Below are positions 16,586-25,593 of a stretch of 64,000 nucleotides of DNA, one piece after another. The translations under genes and the position numbers were made by a program. Source of the DNA: AP-15 sp963762575 (GTDB lineage Bacteria > Pseudomonadota > Alphaproteobacteria > ATCC43930 > CGMCC-115725); contig CAVXLL010000013.1 in the NCBI GenBank assembly GCA_963762575.1, forward strand, positions 124,001-188,000, in the 5' to 3' direction. The number at the start of each line of letters is the position of its first letter. Position 1 is the first letter of the stretch. Below the pieces are notes generated by a model, which was given only the letters and a program-made list of their open reading frames with translations, searched no databases and was not told where the DNA came from.

Positions 16586-17686
16586 CTGAGACTTCACGCT
16601 CGACGAGAACCGAGAGAACTCTGGTACCTTCTCCAGGGCGTGCAATGCATGCAGCACGTCATGAAATCCCCGCACGGGGCCTATCAACTTGCGAACTCGC
16701 TTCAGACGCGAAACGACATTACCGGCGCTTCGATCGGTGAAGCACTGCGTCGCTCGCAGCCAAGCTCGGAAGTCCTTCTCTAGGCTCACCTCGGTCTTCA
16801 CCTCGTAATCCTCGATGCAGTCGGCGAGAACCTCGGCCAGGCGGACTGGAACAGCATTTGCAACCATCATGTCGACCTCCCAAGGGGCCAACGACTTGTC
16901 GAACGCAAAATCAGGCGGAAAGGTCTGCAACCGGGCTCGCTGAAAGCAGCTCAGTGGCTTGATGCCCTCGATCGGAGCGGCATCCAGGGGATGAGCCCTG
17001 TACTTCGGCGGTATCGGCCGGTTCGTCGAACGGATCGTCGCGGCGGGCTCGTCGATCGAGTAAATGGCCCGCCTGCCCCAATGACGGGGATGCCGATAGT
17101 AGAAGTCCACTTCGAATTCGTCGCCAAGATACTCACGCACCGTGAGGGGGCGATCGGCCTTCTGGTCTTGGACATCCTCGTCCAAGAACCCCTCATTTTC
17201 GTCCGTGCGCCCGATCATGAATACGCGTTTACGAAGCTGGGGCACCGCGTAGAGCGAGGCGTCCAGCGTAAGCTCGGTCAGCGCATATCCAGCCCGACCG
17301 AGGCGCCGCCGAGCAATAGCCCACGCACGGCTGCTCGCAGCAGCCGGGACGTTCTCCATCACAAACCACAACGGCCGACACGTTCTAACGACCTCAGCGA
17401 ACGCAACGGTCAAGTCGGCATTTGCTGCTTCAGTACGAAGCCCGGCAACCGAAAAATCCTGGCAAGGGGGACCGCCGACAATGATCTCCGGTGACTTCTG
17501 CGAGACGGCGTGCGCCGCCTAAATCACGTCCGACAGGTCGAGCCGCCTCGACGCATGATCGAAATTCGCATCGTAGGCGAGCCGGGCGCGGGACCATGTG
17601 TCGGCGGCGAATACAATATCGTGGCCTGCGGCCTGGAAGCCGCTGCTCAGCCCTCCGCAGCCGCAAAATAAATCGGCGACCCGCAT
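16538..17686 (-). CDS. dcm: DNA (cytosine-5) methyltransferase with internal TAG stop
   Basis: Reading from ATG 17686 gives motif I (DLFCGCGGLSSGF, residues 5-17), motif IV (GGPPCQDFS, nucleophile Cys75), motif VI (FVMENV), motif VIII (QLRKRVFMIGR) and a late VANAVPVRLAEVL matching motif X. The frame is broken only by TAG at 17519-17521 (codon 56), between motifs I and IV, with no shift on either side. Full length would be 382 aa. It modifies cytosine at C5; the target sequence cannot be read. It follows the 277-aa gene by 48 bases and probably shares its transcript. Confidence 0.87.
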
Positions 17687-17734
17687 CCGTGTCCTTCGGC
17701 ATCAATCTTTGATGCCGAGATTGGCGGTGCACGA

Positions 17735-18568
17735 TCACGGGGTCAAAGGCTCCCCACGGTCACCACGCAAGCGTTGCAGCCACGACCTCCTGGATGTCCG
17801 ATTAGACGGAGGCTTACCATCCGGATTGCAGAACCGATCAAAGTCCTTCGGCAAAAGACGCATGAAGTCGTCTACCTCTAACGAACTAATGTCAAAGGTC
17901 AGGTCGAATTGGGTGAGCAGGTCCATCATGTGCATTATCGACCCTGGCCCTTCGCCGCGAGCGCCGCTTTTCAGGTCGTCTGCCTCCGCGTCGCAGTAAA
18001 GTCTATAGAGGGTCTTTACAAATTCTTTATGGTGAGCAAGCGGCTGGTCAACCCTGCGGCTCATCACCTGTTCTTCGATTTTGCTCTGGCCGATCTCCGT
18101 GCCCATCAGCACCACGGCATACTCGCCGAATCGGAGCACGTTAGTGACGGCGCTCTTGACCAGATGGCGGTGGCTCTGGTCCTGCCTCCGACCCTGGATG
18201 GTTTGAATGAAGTGACGAGACCGCTCGCCCGTGAACCAACGGCCGTCCTTATCCTGCGGGAATGTAGTCTCGTAGAAGAACAGCGAGAGCCAAGCCCAGA
18301 CATTCGGCATATTGATGATCTTCTCGACATTCTCCCGGCCGAGAGCACGGCAGACCTCCATACCGAGGTCGTACTTGCGCTGAAAGCGACGTTGCACAAG
18401 CGAGCCACCGAACCCAACAAGACGGGAATATCGTTCGTCGAGCAGTATCTCCTTTGGCGGGGGTTCGGAGGTCCGACGCTTCGGGACGTTGTTCTCGGCC
18501 CGATCCAGCCAGGAGCGGAAAAACTCCAAACCCTCCTTGGTGAATGCACGCAGTTCTGACGTGATCAT
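17735..18568 (-). CDS. Island protein, 277 aa, DUF6339-like
   Basis: A soluble, mostly helical protein of unknown function. Features include MEVCRALGRENVEKIINMPNVWAWLSLFFYE, an Arg/His-rich centre (RQDQSHRHLVKSAVTNVLRFGE) and an acidic C-terminal third (QFDLTFDISSLEVDDFMRLLPKDFDRF). From memory this resembles the DUF6339 family found near phage-defence genes, but I could not check it. Its start overlaps the preceding gene by 4 bases (ATGA) and the methyltransferase follows. No nuclease motif is obvious. Confidence 0.7.
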   Translation of the reverse strand: MITSELRAFTKEGLEFFRSWLDRAENNVPKRRTSEPPPKEILLDERYSRLVGFGGSLVQRRFQRKYDLGMEVCRALGRENVEKIINMPNVWAWLSLFFYETTFPQDKDGRWFTGERSRHFIQTIQGRRQDQSHRHLVKSAVTNVLRFGEYAVVLMGTEIGQSKIEEQVMSRRVDQPLAHHKEFVKTLYRLYCDAEADDLKSGARGEGPGSIMHMMDLLTQFDLTFDISSLEVDDFMRLLPKDFDRFCNPDGKPPSNRTSRRSWLQRLRGDRGEPLTP

Positions 18569-19344
18569 GCTTCCTCCGCGCGCATGTGGGTCTCGGCCGC
18601 GCTCGCCATTTTAAGGCTGACAGTAAAAAACTCGACGACGTCGTCAACCCAGCCCTGGACGGCTTCGCCGTCCTCGGCATTCGGTAGCTCGGAGTGCCCG
18701 AGCCGGTCGGCAAAACTGATCCAGTTTGCCGCCCAAGGCTCGGATTGCTCTGTCGTGGCGACCACCGCGAGCACTTGGCGAACAATTTGGGGCATAATCA
18801 ACCCCCGCACAACAGGGTCACGCATCAAGACCCCGCTGGCGTTCGGTAGGCGCTTGTTGACCAGAACGCGCGGTCCCACGGCCTCGTCGCTGGTGTCGAC
18901 CCGCCAGAGTTCCTCTTTCAGATCGGTCGGGATCAGGGGGATCAGAGGTTCTCGCTCAGTCTCGGCGCGCTCGCCTGTCCGTATGCCGTCGACTTCGCCC
19001 AGGAGCTTCTTGTCGGGGTCGACAACCTTGAAGCGGAAGACGATCTCGGACTCGTCAGGAAACTCGGCCAGTTCGATCGGGGTGATCGGCTTTTTTTGCT
19101 GAGTTCCAGCAACGGTGCCGAGATTTTGCTTGTGATACAAGCCCATGCTGACCCGGCGTGCCTCCACGATCACGTGGGCAGTCTTCCACACGTCCTCGGC
19201 ATGTCGGCCGTGATCGCTCAACTCGAGCTTTTTCACGATGCCTCGGCATTTGCCGTCTTCCCCGCGCTCGATCTCCACGTGGATTCTCGATGCGGGAATC
19301 CTGACCCGATGCGTGTAGTTGAAGTGTCGGCTGATCCGGGTCAT
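18565..19344 (-). CDS. Island protein, 259 aa, unknown
   Basis: I do not recognise this protein. The first 140 residues look beta-rich (RIPASRIHVEIERGEDGK, AHVIVEARRVSMGLYHKQNLG, EIVFRFKVVDPDKKLLGEVDG). The C-terminal half is more helical (VVRGLIMPQIVRQVLAVVAT, VDDVVEFFTVSLKMASAAE). It overlaps the genes on both sides by 4 bases, so it is made together with the ATPase and the 277-aa protein, probably as subunits of one complex. No signal peptide, membrane segment or catalytic motif seen. Confidence 0.7.
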   Translation of the reverse strand: MTRISRHFNYTHRVRIPASRIHVEIERGEDGKCRGIVKKLELSDHGRHAEDVWKTAHVIVEARRVSMGLYHKQNLGTVAGTQQKKPITPIELAEFPDESEIVFRFKVVDPDKKLLGEVDGIRTGERAETEREPLIPLIPTDLKEELWRVDTSDEAVGPRVLVNKRLPNASGVLMRDPVVRGLIMPQIVRQVLAVVATTEQSEPWAANWISFADRLGHSELPNAEDGEAVQGWVDDVVEFFTVSLKMASAAETHMRAEEA

Positions 19345-21166
19345 GCGGTCACCGTCTCAAGACGAAGTTCGAGGTCACGGTTCGTATCGAAGCCTGTCAC
19401 TCGCAACTCGTATCCCGGCGAAATGTTGGCGAGCTTGAACAGCACTCGGCGGGGCTCAGGAACTTGATCAAGGTCGGCTGAGCCGGTTTCCTCGACCGGC
19501 AATTCGTCTGTGAAGTCGCGGAACTTAACCGACTTCGGCGCTTTCTTGCCGGTTCGACGACGGTAGCTCACCAGGATGCGAGCGCCGTCAGCGTCCTCGG
19601 CCTCGGGGTCCTCGGGCTGGTACGAGTAAGCGAACCCGCCGTCTATCCGGTGCAAGCGATGGGGCGTGACGGTCGCGGGCGGCACTGGGATCGGGGGCGG
19701 AAGGGGAGCAGGCGGCGGTTTCGGTCTCGGCTCCGGCTCTTTTTCCTCCTCTCGTCGGACGGTCCAAAGATATTCGACGAAAGCATCCTTGATCGGCTGA
19801 TCAGCCTCGCCTTGTTCGAGGAGGTCGAGAAGATCGCGCAAGGAATACAAAATCCGCTGCAACGGCAGTCTCGGGTTCTGATAGTCCGCTCGAACGCGGT
19901 TGATGTACCAATGATCGTGAGCAGGCGGCTCGGCATCGCCGAGGAAGGTAGAGGCGATGCCGGCATCGGTAACCAAAAGCGCGACGCAGTTGATGCGGTT
20001 CGCGATGGGTCGCAAGCGCACCGTGACCCGACCACGGACGTAGGTCTCTTTCCTCAAGTCGGAGTTCTGCTCTCGGCGGACGAAGAGATGGACGGAGCCC
20101 ATCTCGGACCGAGCCGCTCCTTTCTTAGCTATCCGCACCGGTAGATCGATCGCGACGATGTCTCCCGTCGCCCAGCGCTTCCGAAGTTCCTCGACCGTCG
20201 CATCGCTGAAATGCTCCGCTTTCAGCCGTTGCGTCGCCGTCTCCGGTCTCGGCGAGAAGGACGGGAAGGTTTTCTGTTTGATGTCGGCGCTCAGCGTCAT
20301 CGCCGACTTGAGCTTTTCGAGGCCAGCTTTGTCGGCCAGCCGAAAGATCGTTTTCGGGTCGATGATCGTGTCCTCGACCTGGACGATCAGATGCCCGGTG
20401 ATAATCTGGTGGAACGTATTCTCGATTACGGCCTTGATAATCTCGTCCGGGGTCAGGTCGTCGTCAGGAAAGGGAATGATAACCGATAGGCCGGGCTCCT
20501 TGCCACGGTGCAGGTCGAAATCGTGCACGTACCGCGCCGCCGCTTTGTTGACGAACGGCATCAGAGTCTTCTGGGAGTCGTCGTACCAGAGGCCATAGGC
20601 ATCGAAGATTTTGTCGCCGATCCTATGCGGCCGGAGAGAAATCTGACCTTGCAAGAGCAGATGCCGCTGCGGGTCATCCGAGCGGACTGTCGCCCCGAAA
20701 AACAGGCGCAGCTTCGAGGCGCTTGAGATCGTGCTCTTCCAAGACCGTGACGACCGCCGGCATCCTCGCTCTTGCTGGATTCTCCGTATCGACGCCAGAA
20801 CGCGACGTAGCTGCTCTCTACACCCGCCTCGAGGCCATACCCGCCGCGCAGACCATGCGTGCCGAAATCCTCGATGGCGAGGTATCGGACGGTTTTTGTG
20901 CTCGCCAGCGTCTCGCGTAGGATGGGGAAATGGGTCAGGTGCGGCTGTAGGCCGATCACGTAATCTGCGAACCGAATCGCATCGACCTTGCCGAACCGAA
21001 AGTGCATCTGGACGGGAACGGTACCAGCCCAGGCATCGCCGCTGTTCTGCGTGGTCTCGCGCACCAGCGAGGTGACGATTCCGCTGACGGCAGCAAAATG
21101 CTCTTCGTCCTTCGGGATAATCTGGACGCCGGCCGGATCTCTCTGCTCGAAATGCCAGACGCTCAA
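19341..21166 (-). CDS. GHKL-type ATPase of the island, one frameshift
   Basis: A protein of ~608 aa once one missing base near 20735-20740 is restored. The N-terminal domain is a Bergerat ATP site: N-box VRETTQNSGDA (Asn41, Asp44), G1 box IEDFGTHGL (Asp100) and G2 box GGRHGLGR, which continues as STISSASKLRLFFGA across the shift. This is the HSP90/MutL/histidine-kinase fold, here without kinase parts. The remaining ~460 residues carry a Pro-rich linker near residue 480 and a C-terminal beta domain. It overlaps its neighbours by 4 bases at both ends. It is the likely motor or switch of the system. Confidence 0.8.
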
Positions 21167-21429
21167 AGTTTGAACTCCACTCCGCCCTTGCCGCTCTTCT
21201 GAGCGAGCCGAGCTTTCAACGCATCGACCTCCTTCGACAAGGCCGAGATGATCTTCTTCACGTCGGCATCGTCATACTCGTAGGCCGACTTGTTGCCGAG
21301 TTTCCCGATCACCCGAATGGCCCGGATCGCGTTGATCGTCCGGCTTTCAGCCAACTCGACGAATTTGGCGCGCTTATCACGAGATAATTTCGTCCCGGTC
21401 CCTGAGGCATCGGCCAACGATCCGTCCAT
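21163..21429 (-). CDS. Small helical island protein, first gene of operon
   Basis: A basic helical protein of ~88 aa (SRDKRAKFVELAESRTINAIRAIRVIGKL … AYEYDDADVKKIISALSKEVDALKARL). I recall similar short proteins (FVELAE…IRxIGxLxN…YEYTDEDVxKI) upstream of ATPase genes in defence islands, but cannot name a family. Start choice: ATG 21429 has GGAGG seven bases upstream, whereas ATG 21456 has no good ribosome site. It overlaps the ATPase gene by 4 bases. Confidence 0.72.
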   Translation of the reverse strand: MDGSLADASGTGTKLSRDKRAKFVELAESRTINAIRAIRVIGKLGNKSAYEYDDADVKKIISALSKEVDALKARLAQKSGKGGVEFKL

Positions 21430-21495
21430 CAGAGGTCCTCCACTGGCTCCATTCATAGCTAGATTCGATTTTCTATCGGCTATATGATCCACATT

Positions 21496-21596
21496 CTTGT
21501 ACATAACAAGCGCTATTTTACGCGCGGAAACGTTCACCAATTTCGCACCAAATTCTTACCGTTTGCAACCAATCCGGGTCCAAATGGAAACGTTCA
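21496..21596 (-). promoter_or_regulatory. Candidate promoter and operators of the island operon
   Basis: On the minus strand TTGTTA and CATATA lie 17 bases apart, ~45 bases before the first start codon. The TTGTTA box is inside a CTTGT-N5-ACAAG palindrome (21496-21510). Further upstream an 11-bp direct repeat GGAAACGTTCA occurs at 21526-21536 and 21586-21596, exactly 60 bases apart. This suggests a regulated promoter; no factor is identified. Confidence 0.4.
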
Positions 21597-22032
21597 GTCC
21601 AGGCACCGCAATCTCTGGGGATTGGTTTACGGTAGAGCCAAATAGGCTGGGGATAGGGTGCTTGCACCGAAGCGGCAGACCCCGAAAAAGTCCAACCGGT
21701 AGCGACTGGGTTGGCCGAAGATCGTCCTAAATTTGCCTCCTTCATATCGCATACTTGGTGTTGATCGGACTTTCCTGAAACTGCTGGCGCGAAGACGAGA
21801 TGGTGGCCCGCAATACTTTCGAACTGGTGATCGTCGGCGCGGGGTCTGCCTCATTGTCGCGAAACGCATCCGATCGCGAACGTGCCGCTTCGGAGGGGTA
21901 TTCAATCTCAAGGCGAAATCTCGCTGCTGATTCGCTGCAGGTTCAGCGACAGTGGATTTACGATTAAATTTATGGTTGGAGAAAACGAGATTCGGTGCAA
22001 GCTTCGAAGGCAATCTCGCACCGTGACCCCCT
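21541..22032. other. Low-coding spacer between island and mgtC
   Basis: About 490 bases, more AT-rich than the surroundings, with no intact gene. It holds one promoter-proximal direct repeat and a short remnant resembling the start of a flavoprotein (listed separately). It probably marks one edge of the accessory island. Confidence 0.5.
21800..21967 (+). pseudogene. Remnant of an FAD-dependent (GMC-like) oxidoreductase N-terminus
   Basis: A 55-codon frame starting MVARNTFELVIVGAGSAS resembles the first beta-alpha-beta unit of GMC oxidoreductases, where an FAD-binding V-I-V-G-A-G-S-A-G segment follows a short leader. After ~25 residues the resemblance stops and the frame ends. Too short to be functional; a chance match cannot be excluded. 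Confidence 0.33.
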
Positions 22033-22734
22033 TCAGCTCTCGGCCGCCGTCCGCGCGGCCTGCCAATGCACGGCGGTGACGAACGGCTCGAGGCTGATTC
22101 GGCCGATGATCTGTTCGAGGGCGCCGTCGTTGCGGTCCGCCGAGACGAGGAGGGCGCTGACCGTGACTTGCGGGGAGTCTTCGAGATTTTCGCTGGTCAG
22201 CCGGCGCAGGCCGAGGCCGGCGGCGGAGGTCGCTTGAAGAAGCAGCGCGCGGATGTGCGCCTCCCGGTCGCCCTGGCAACGCAGCTCGACGGAGTAATGG
22301 GTCTCGGTCTCGGCGGCGCCGCGCGGCTGCCGGTTGATGAGCCGCACCAGCGGACGCAGAAACAGGTTCGTCAGGACGACGAACCCGGCGGCGATCCCGC
22401 TGGCGGCGAGCTGCCCGGCGCCGGCAAAGGTTCCGACCATCGCCGAGCACCAAAGGGTCGCTGCGGTGTTGAGGCCGGTCACGTTGATCCCCTCGCGCAG
22501 GATCACGCCCGCTCCGAGAAAGCCGACGCCCGAAACGACCTGAGCTGCGACCTGGGTTGGATTATTGTCGTTCGGCACGTTCATCGAGAGCACAACAAAG
22601 CCGGCCGCGCCTATTGCGACGAGCGAGTTGGTCCGCAAGCCGGCCATGCGCTGCAGCCATTGCCGCTCGAAACCAATGAGGCCGCCGAACAGCATGGCCA
22701 CCGCGAGGCGGACGGCAATTTCCTGCGCCTCCAT
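22033..22734 (-). CDS. MgtC/SapB-family membrane protein
   Basis: A 233-aa protein. The N-terminal 130 residues carry four to five membrane helices with the family signature GGLIGFERQWLQRMAGLRTNSLVAIGAAGF, QVVSGVGFLGAGVILRE and GLNTAATLWCSAMVG. A cytoplasmic ACT-like C-terminal domain of ~90 residues follows. The family is linked to growth at low magnesium and, in pathogens, to survival in macrophages. Its start is 4 bases from the nth stop codon. Confidence 0.92.
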   Translation of the reverse strand: MEAQEIAVRLAVAMLFGGLIGFERQWLQRMAGLRTNSLVAIGAAGFVVLSMNVPNDNNPTQVAAQVVSGVGFLGAGVILREGINVTGLNTAATLWCSAMVGTFAGAGQLAASGIAAGFVVLTNLFLRPLVRLINRQPRGAAETETHYSVELRCQGDREAHIRALLLQATSAAGLGLRRLTSENLEDSPQVTVSALLVSADRNDGALEQIIGRISLEPFVTAVHWQAARTAAES

Positions 22735-22738
22735 TGCT

Positions 22739-23479
22739 TCAGCTCGGCTCGCTCGAGGCCTCCGGCTCGCCGCTGCCGGCGCGCGCCGCGATCACCTCGG
22801 CGGGGCCGGTCTTGGCACCGTAGCGGCAGAGATCGGCGACGACGCAATTGGGGCAGTCGGGTTTGCGCGCCTGGCACACGTAACGCCCGTGCAGGATCAG
22901 CCAATGATGCGCATAGCGCTTGTATTTCGCCGGCGTGATCGCCTCGAGCCCGATCTCGACCGCGAGCGGCGTCTTGCCCGGGGCGAGGCCGGTGCGGTTG
23001 GCGACCCGGAAGATGTGCGTGTCGACGGCGATCGTCGGCTCGCCAAAGGCGACGTTAAGCACGACGTTGGCGGTCTTGCGCCCGACCCCGGGCAGCGCCT
23101 CCAGCGCGGCGCGGTCGCGCGGCACCTCGCCGCCATGCTGCTCGACGAGAATCCGGCTCAGCGCGGTCAGGTTCTTCGCCTTGGTGCGAAAGAGGCCGAT
23201 CGTGCGGATCAGCTCGACGATCCGCTCCTCGCCGAGAGCCAGCATCTTCGGCGGGGTATCGGCGAGCGCGAAGAGCGCAGGCGTCGCCTTGTTGACACCG
23301 GCATCGGTCGCCTGCGCCGACAGCACGACGGCGACCAGCAGGGTGAACGGGTTGCCGAATTCGAGCTCGGTCTGCGGGATCGGCCGCGTCTCCGCCAGCC
23401 GGCGATAGAATTCCCGTGCGTCACGTTTCGAAAAAGCGCGCATTGCTGGCAATGTAGAGGGGCTCGCCGTCGACGACAA
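22739..23479 (-). CDS. nth: Endonuclease III
   Basis: A DNA glycosylase/AP lyase for oxidised pyrimidines, 246 aa. The helix-hairpin-helix LPGVGRKTANVVL contains the catalytic Lys, and VDTHIFRVANR carries the catalytic Asp. The iron-sulphur loop is C-X6-C-X2-C-X5-C near the C-terminus (CQARKPDCPNCVVADLC). ATG 23443 (MRAFSKRD) is a plausible later start. The gene next in its direction is mgtC. Confidence 0.95.
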   Translation of the reverse strand: MSSTASPSTLPAMRAFSKRDAREFYRRLAETRPIPQTELEFGNPFTLLVAVVLSAQATDAGVNKATPALFALADTPPKMLALGEERIVELIRTIGLFRTKAKNLTALSRILVEQHGGEVPRDRAALEALPGVGRKTANVVLNVAFGEPTIAVDTHIFRVANRTGLAPGKTPLAVEIGLEAITPAKYKRYAHHWLILHGRYVCQARKPDCPNCVVADLCRYGAKTGPAEVIAARAGSGEPEASSEPS

Positions 23480-23542
23480 ACAGCGCGACCTGATTCGCGA
23501 CCGCTTTACGGATCGGCGGCCAAGCGCTTATGTTTTCGGTAC

Positions 23543-24064
23543 ATGACACTGAGCCCCAGTTGCGCCGACCCTGCTGCCTCGTCCGTTCGCCCGTTTTTCG
23601 AGCGCGTGCTGTTGCCGCATCGCAGCCTGACGTTGGGCAAGTTTCGTATGCTGATGGGATTGCTCGGCCTGATCAGCCTCGCCGCCGGCGTCGGGTTTGT
23701 CGCCGTCGGCGCCTGGCCGGTGTTCGGGTTTTTTGGGCTCGACGTCGCGCTCGTTTACCTCGCCTTCCGGCTCAACTATCGCACCGCCCGCCAGAGCGAG
23801 ACGATCCGGCTCGCCGACGACACGTTCTCGGTCGAGCGGGTCGGCGTGCGCGGCGAGCGCCGCAACTGGCGGTTCCAGCCCTTCTGGGTCAGGGTCATTC
23901 TCGAGGAGCGGCCGGATGCATCGAACCGCCTGCTCGTCGCCTCGCATGGCCGCAGCCTGGTGATCGGCGACTTTGTGCCTCCCGCCGCCCGGCACGAACT
24001 CGCGGTGACATTGCGCGATGCGCTCGCCCGCTGGCGCAATTCCCTGAACCCGGCCCGGCGGTAG
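23543..24064 (+). CDS. DUF2244 family membrane protein
   Basis: A 173-aa protein with two adjacent membrane helices (about residues 36-70: LMGLLGLISLAAGVGFVAVG then PVFGFFGLDVALVYLAF). A cytoplasmic domain (ETIRLADDTFSVERV … WRFQPFWVRVILEE … LVIGDFVPPAARHELAVTLRDAL) matches DUF2244. Function unknown. ATG 23543 chosen; the frame stays open far upstream as a shadow of nth. It converges with dapB. Confidence 0.86.
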   Translation: MTLSPSCADPAASSVRPFFERVLLPHRSLTLGKFRMLMGLLGLISLAAGVGFVAVGAWPVFGFFGLDVALVYLAFRLNYRTARQSETIRLADDTFSVERVGVRGERRNWRFQPFWVRVILEERPDASNRLLVASHGRSLVIGDFVPPAARHELAVTLRDALARWRNSLNPARR

Positions 24065-24076
24065 GCGCGAGGCGGC

Positions 24077-24883
24077 TCAAAGGCCGAGAACCTCCTTCAA
24101 GCTGTAAACCCCCGGTGGCCGCCCCACCACCCAGCGGGCGGCGCGTATGGCGCCTTTTGCGTAGATTACGCGGCTGGTCGCCCGATGGATCAGTTCGAGA
24201 CGTTCGGCCGCGCCTGCGAAGATTACATGGTGATCGCCAACCGCATCGCCGCCGCGCAACGCGGCGAAACCGATATCGCCGGTGCGGCGCGGGCCGGTTA
24301 TGCCGTCGCGGGCGCGCTGCTCGACCTGTTCGAGTTCCACCCCGCGGCCTGCCGCCACGGCTCGGCCGAGCGCGAGCGCGGTGCCGGAGGGGGCATCGAC
24401 CTTGCCGCGATGGTGCATCTCCATGATCTCGACGTCCCAGTCGGGGCCGAGCCGGCGCGCGACTTCCTCGACCACGCTCAACAAGACATTAACCCCGAGG
24501 CTCATATTCGGCGCCCACACGATCGGAATGCTGCGCGCCGCCTCCCTTACCCTGTCGCCTTGCTCCATCCCGAGGCCGGTCGTCCCGATCACCATCGCGG
24601 TGCCGAGAGAAGCGGCGAGCTCGGCGTGCTCGGCGGTCGCCTCGGGCGAGGTGAATTCGAGCACGACGTCGCTGTCGCGGATCACCTTCTCGACAGTCTC
24701 GCCAATCGGGATGCCAATCCGGCCGATGCCGGCCAGCTCGCCGATGTCCTGGTTGACATAGCCGCTGCCCGGCGCCTCGCTGCCGCCGGCGACAGAACAA
24801 CCTTCGGTATGCGCAATCTCGGCGACCAGCATCCTGCCCATCCGGCCGCCGCATCCGACGACCCCCATCTTGGTCCCGGCCAT
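24077..24883 (-). CDS. dapB: 4-hydroxy-tetrahydrodipicolinate reductase
   Basis: Catalyses an NAD(P)H-dependent step of lysine and diaminopimelate synthesis. The 268-aa protein has the nucleotide-binding GVVGCGGRMGRM, the FTSPEATAEHAELA loop and GTTGL. The substrate motifs EIMEMHHRGKVDAPSGTAL and GDIGFAALRGGDAVGDHHVIFAG follow. Length and motifs are complete. Confidence 0.96.
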   Translation of the reverse strand: MAGTKMGVVGCGGRMGRMLVAEIAHTEGCSVAGGSEAPGSGYVNQDIGELAGIGRIGIPIGETVEKVIRDSDVVLEFTSPEATAEHAELAASLGTAMVIGTTGLGMEQGDRVREAARSIPIVWAPNMSLGVNVLLSVVEEVARRLGPDWDVEIMEMHHRGKVDAPSGTALALGRAVAAGRGVELEQVEQRARDGITGPRRTGDIGFAALRGGDAVGDHHVIFAGAAERLELIHRATSRVIYAKGAIRAARWVVGRPPGVYSLKEVLGL

Positions 24884-24967
24884 GCGTGCCTCCCTTTCGT
24901 GAGGCTGGAACGGTTACCGATTGCCCGATAAAACTCAAGGCGAGTGTCGCCGGACGCGGAGGCGGTA

Positions 24968-25593
24968 ATGGAAAATCACGATTACGAGCACGATCACCAG
25001 GAAGCACCATCCGACCCGGCCTTGCGGGTGTATGGCGCTCGAATCCTTGCTGGTCGAGAAGGGGCTGGTCGATCCGGCCGCGCTCGACGCGCTGATCGAC
25101 ACTTACGAGAACAAGAGTCGGGCCGCGCAATGGCGCCCGGCTGGTGGCGCGTGCATGGGTCGATCCCGAATTCAAGAAGCGGCTTCTCGCCGATGCGGGC
25201 TCGGCAGCCGCCGAATTTGGCTACGTCCCTCATGGCAAAGAGCATCTGGTTGCCCTGGAAAACACTCCGGAGTGGCACAATCTCGTCGTCTGCACGTTGT
25301 GCTCGTGCTATCCCTGGCCGGTTCTGGGGCTGCCGCCGGTTTGGTACAAATCCGCCCCTTACCGGTCGCGCGCCGTTATCGACCCACGCGGCGTATTGCG
25401 GGAGCTCGGACTGGAGATCAGCGAGGATGTCGAGATCCGCGTCTGGGATTCGACATCGGAAATGCGCTACCTGGTATTGCCGGAGCGCCCGGCGGGTTCC
25501 GAACAGATGAGCGAGGACGAGCTCGCCGCGTTGGTCACCCGCGACGCAATGATCGGCACAGCCAAGGTGACGCTTGCCGGAGTTTCGCGGTGA
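24968..25593 (+). CDS. nthA: Nitrile hydratase alpha subunit (Co-type), two frameshifts
   Basis: Converts nitriles to amides with the beta subunit. The metal-binding claw VCTLCSCYPWPVLGLPP has Thr rather than Ser after the first Cys, the cobalt-type form; GVLRELGL and VWDSTSEMRYLVLPERP follow. Three frames are needed: MENHDYEHDH…ALRV, then MALESLLVEKGLVDPAALDALIDTYENK, then GPRNGARLVARAWVD. Removing one base near 25033 and one near 25114 gives 207 aa, the normal length. The stop overlaps the beta GTG start. Probably functional in the real organism. Confidence 0.85.
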
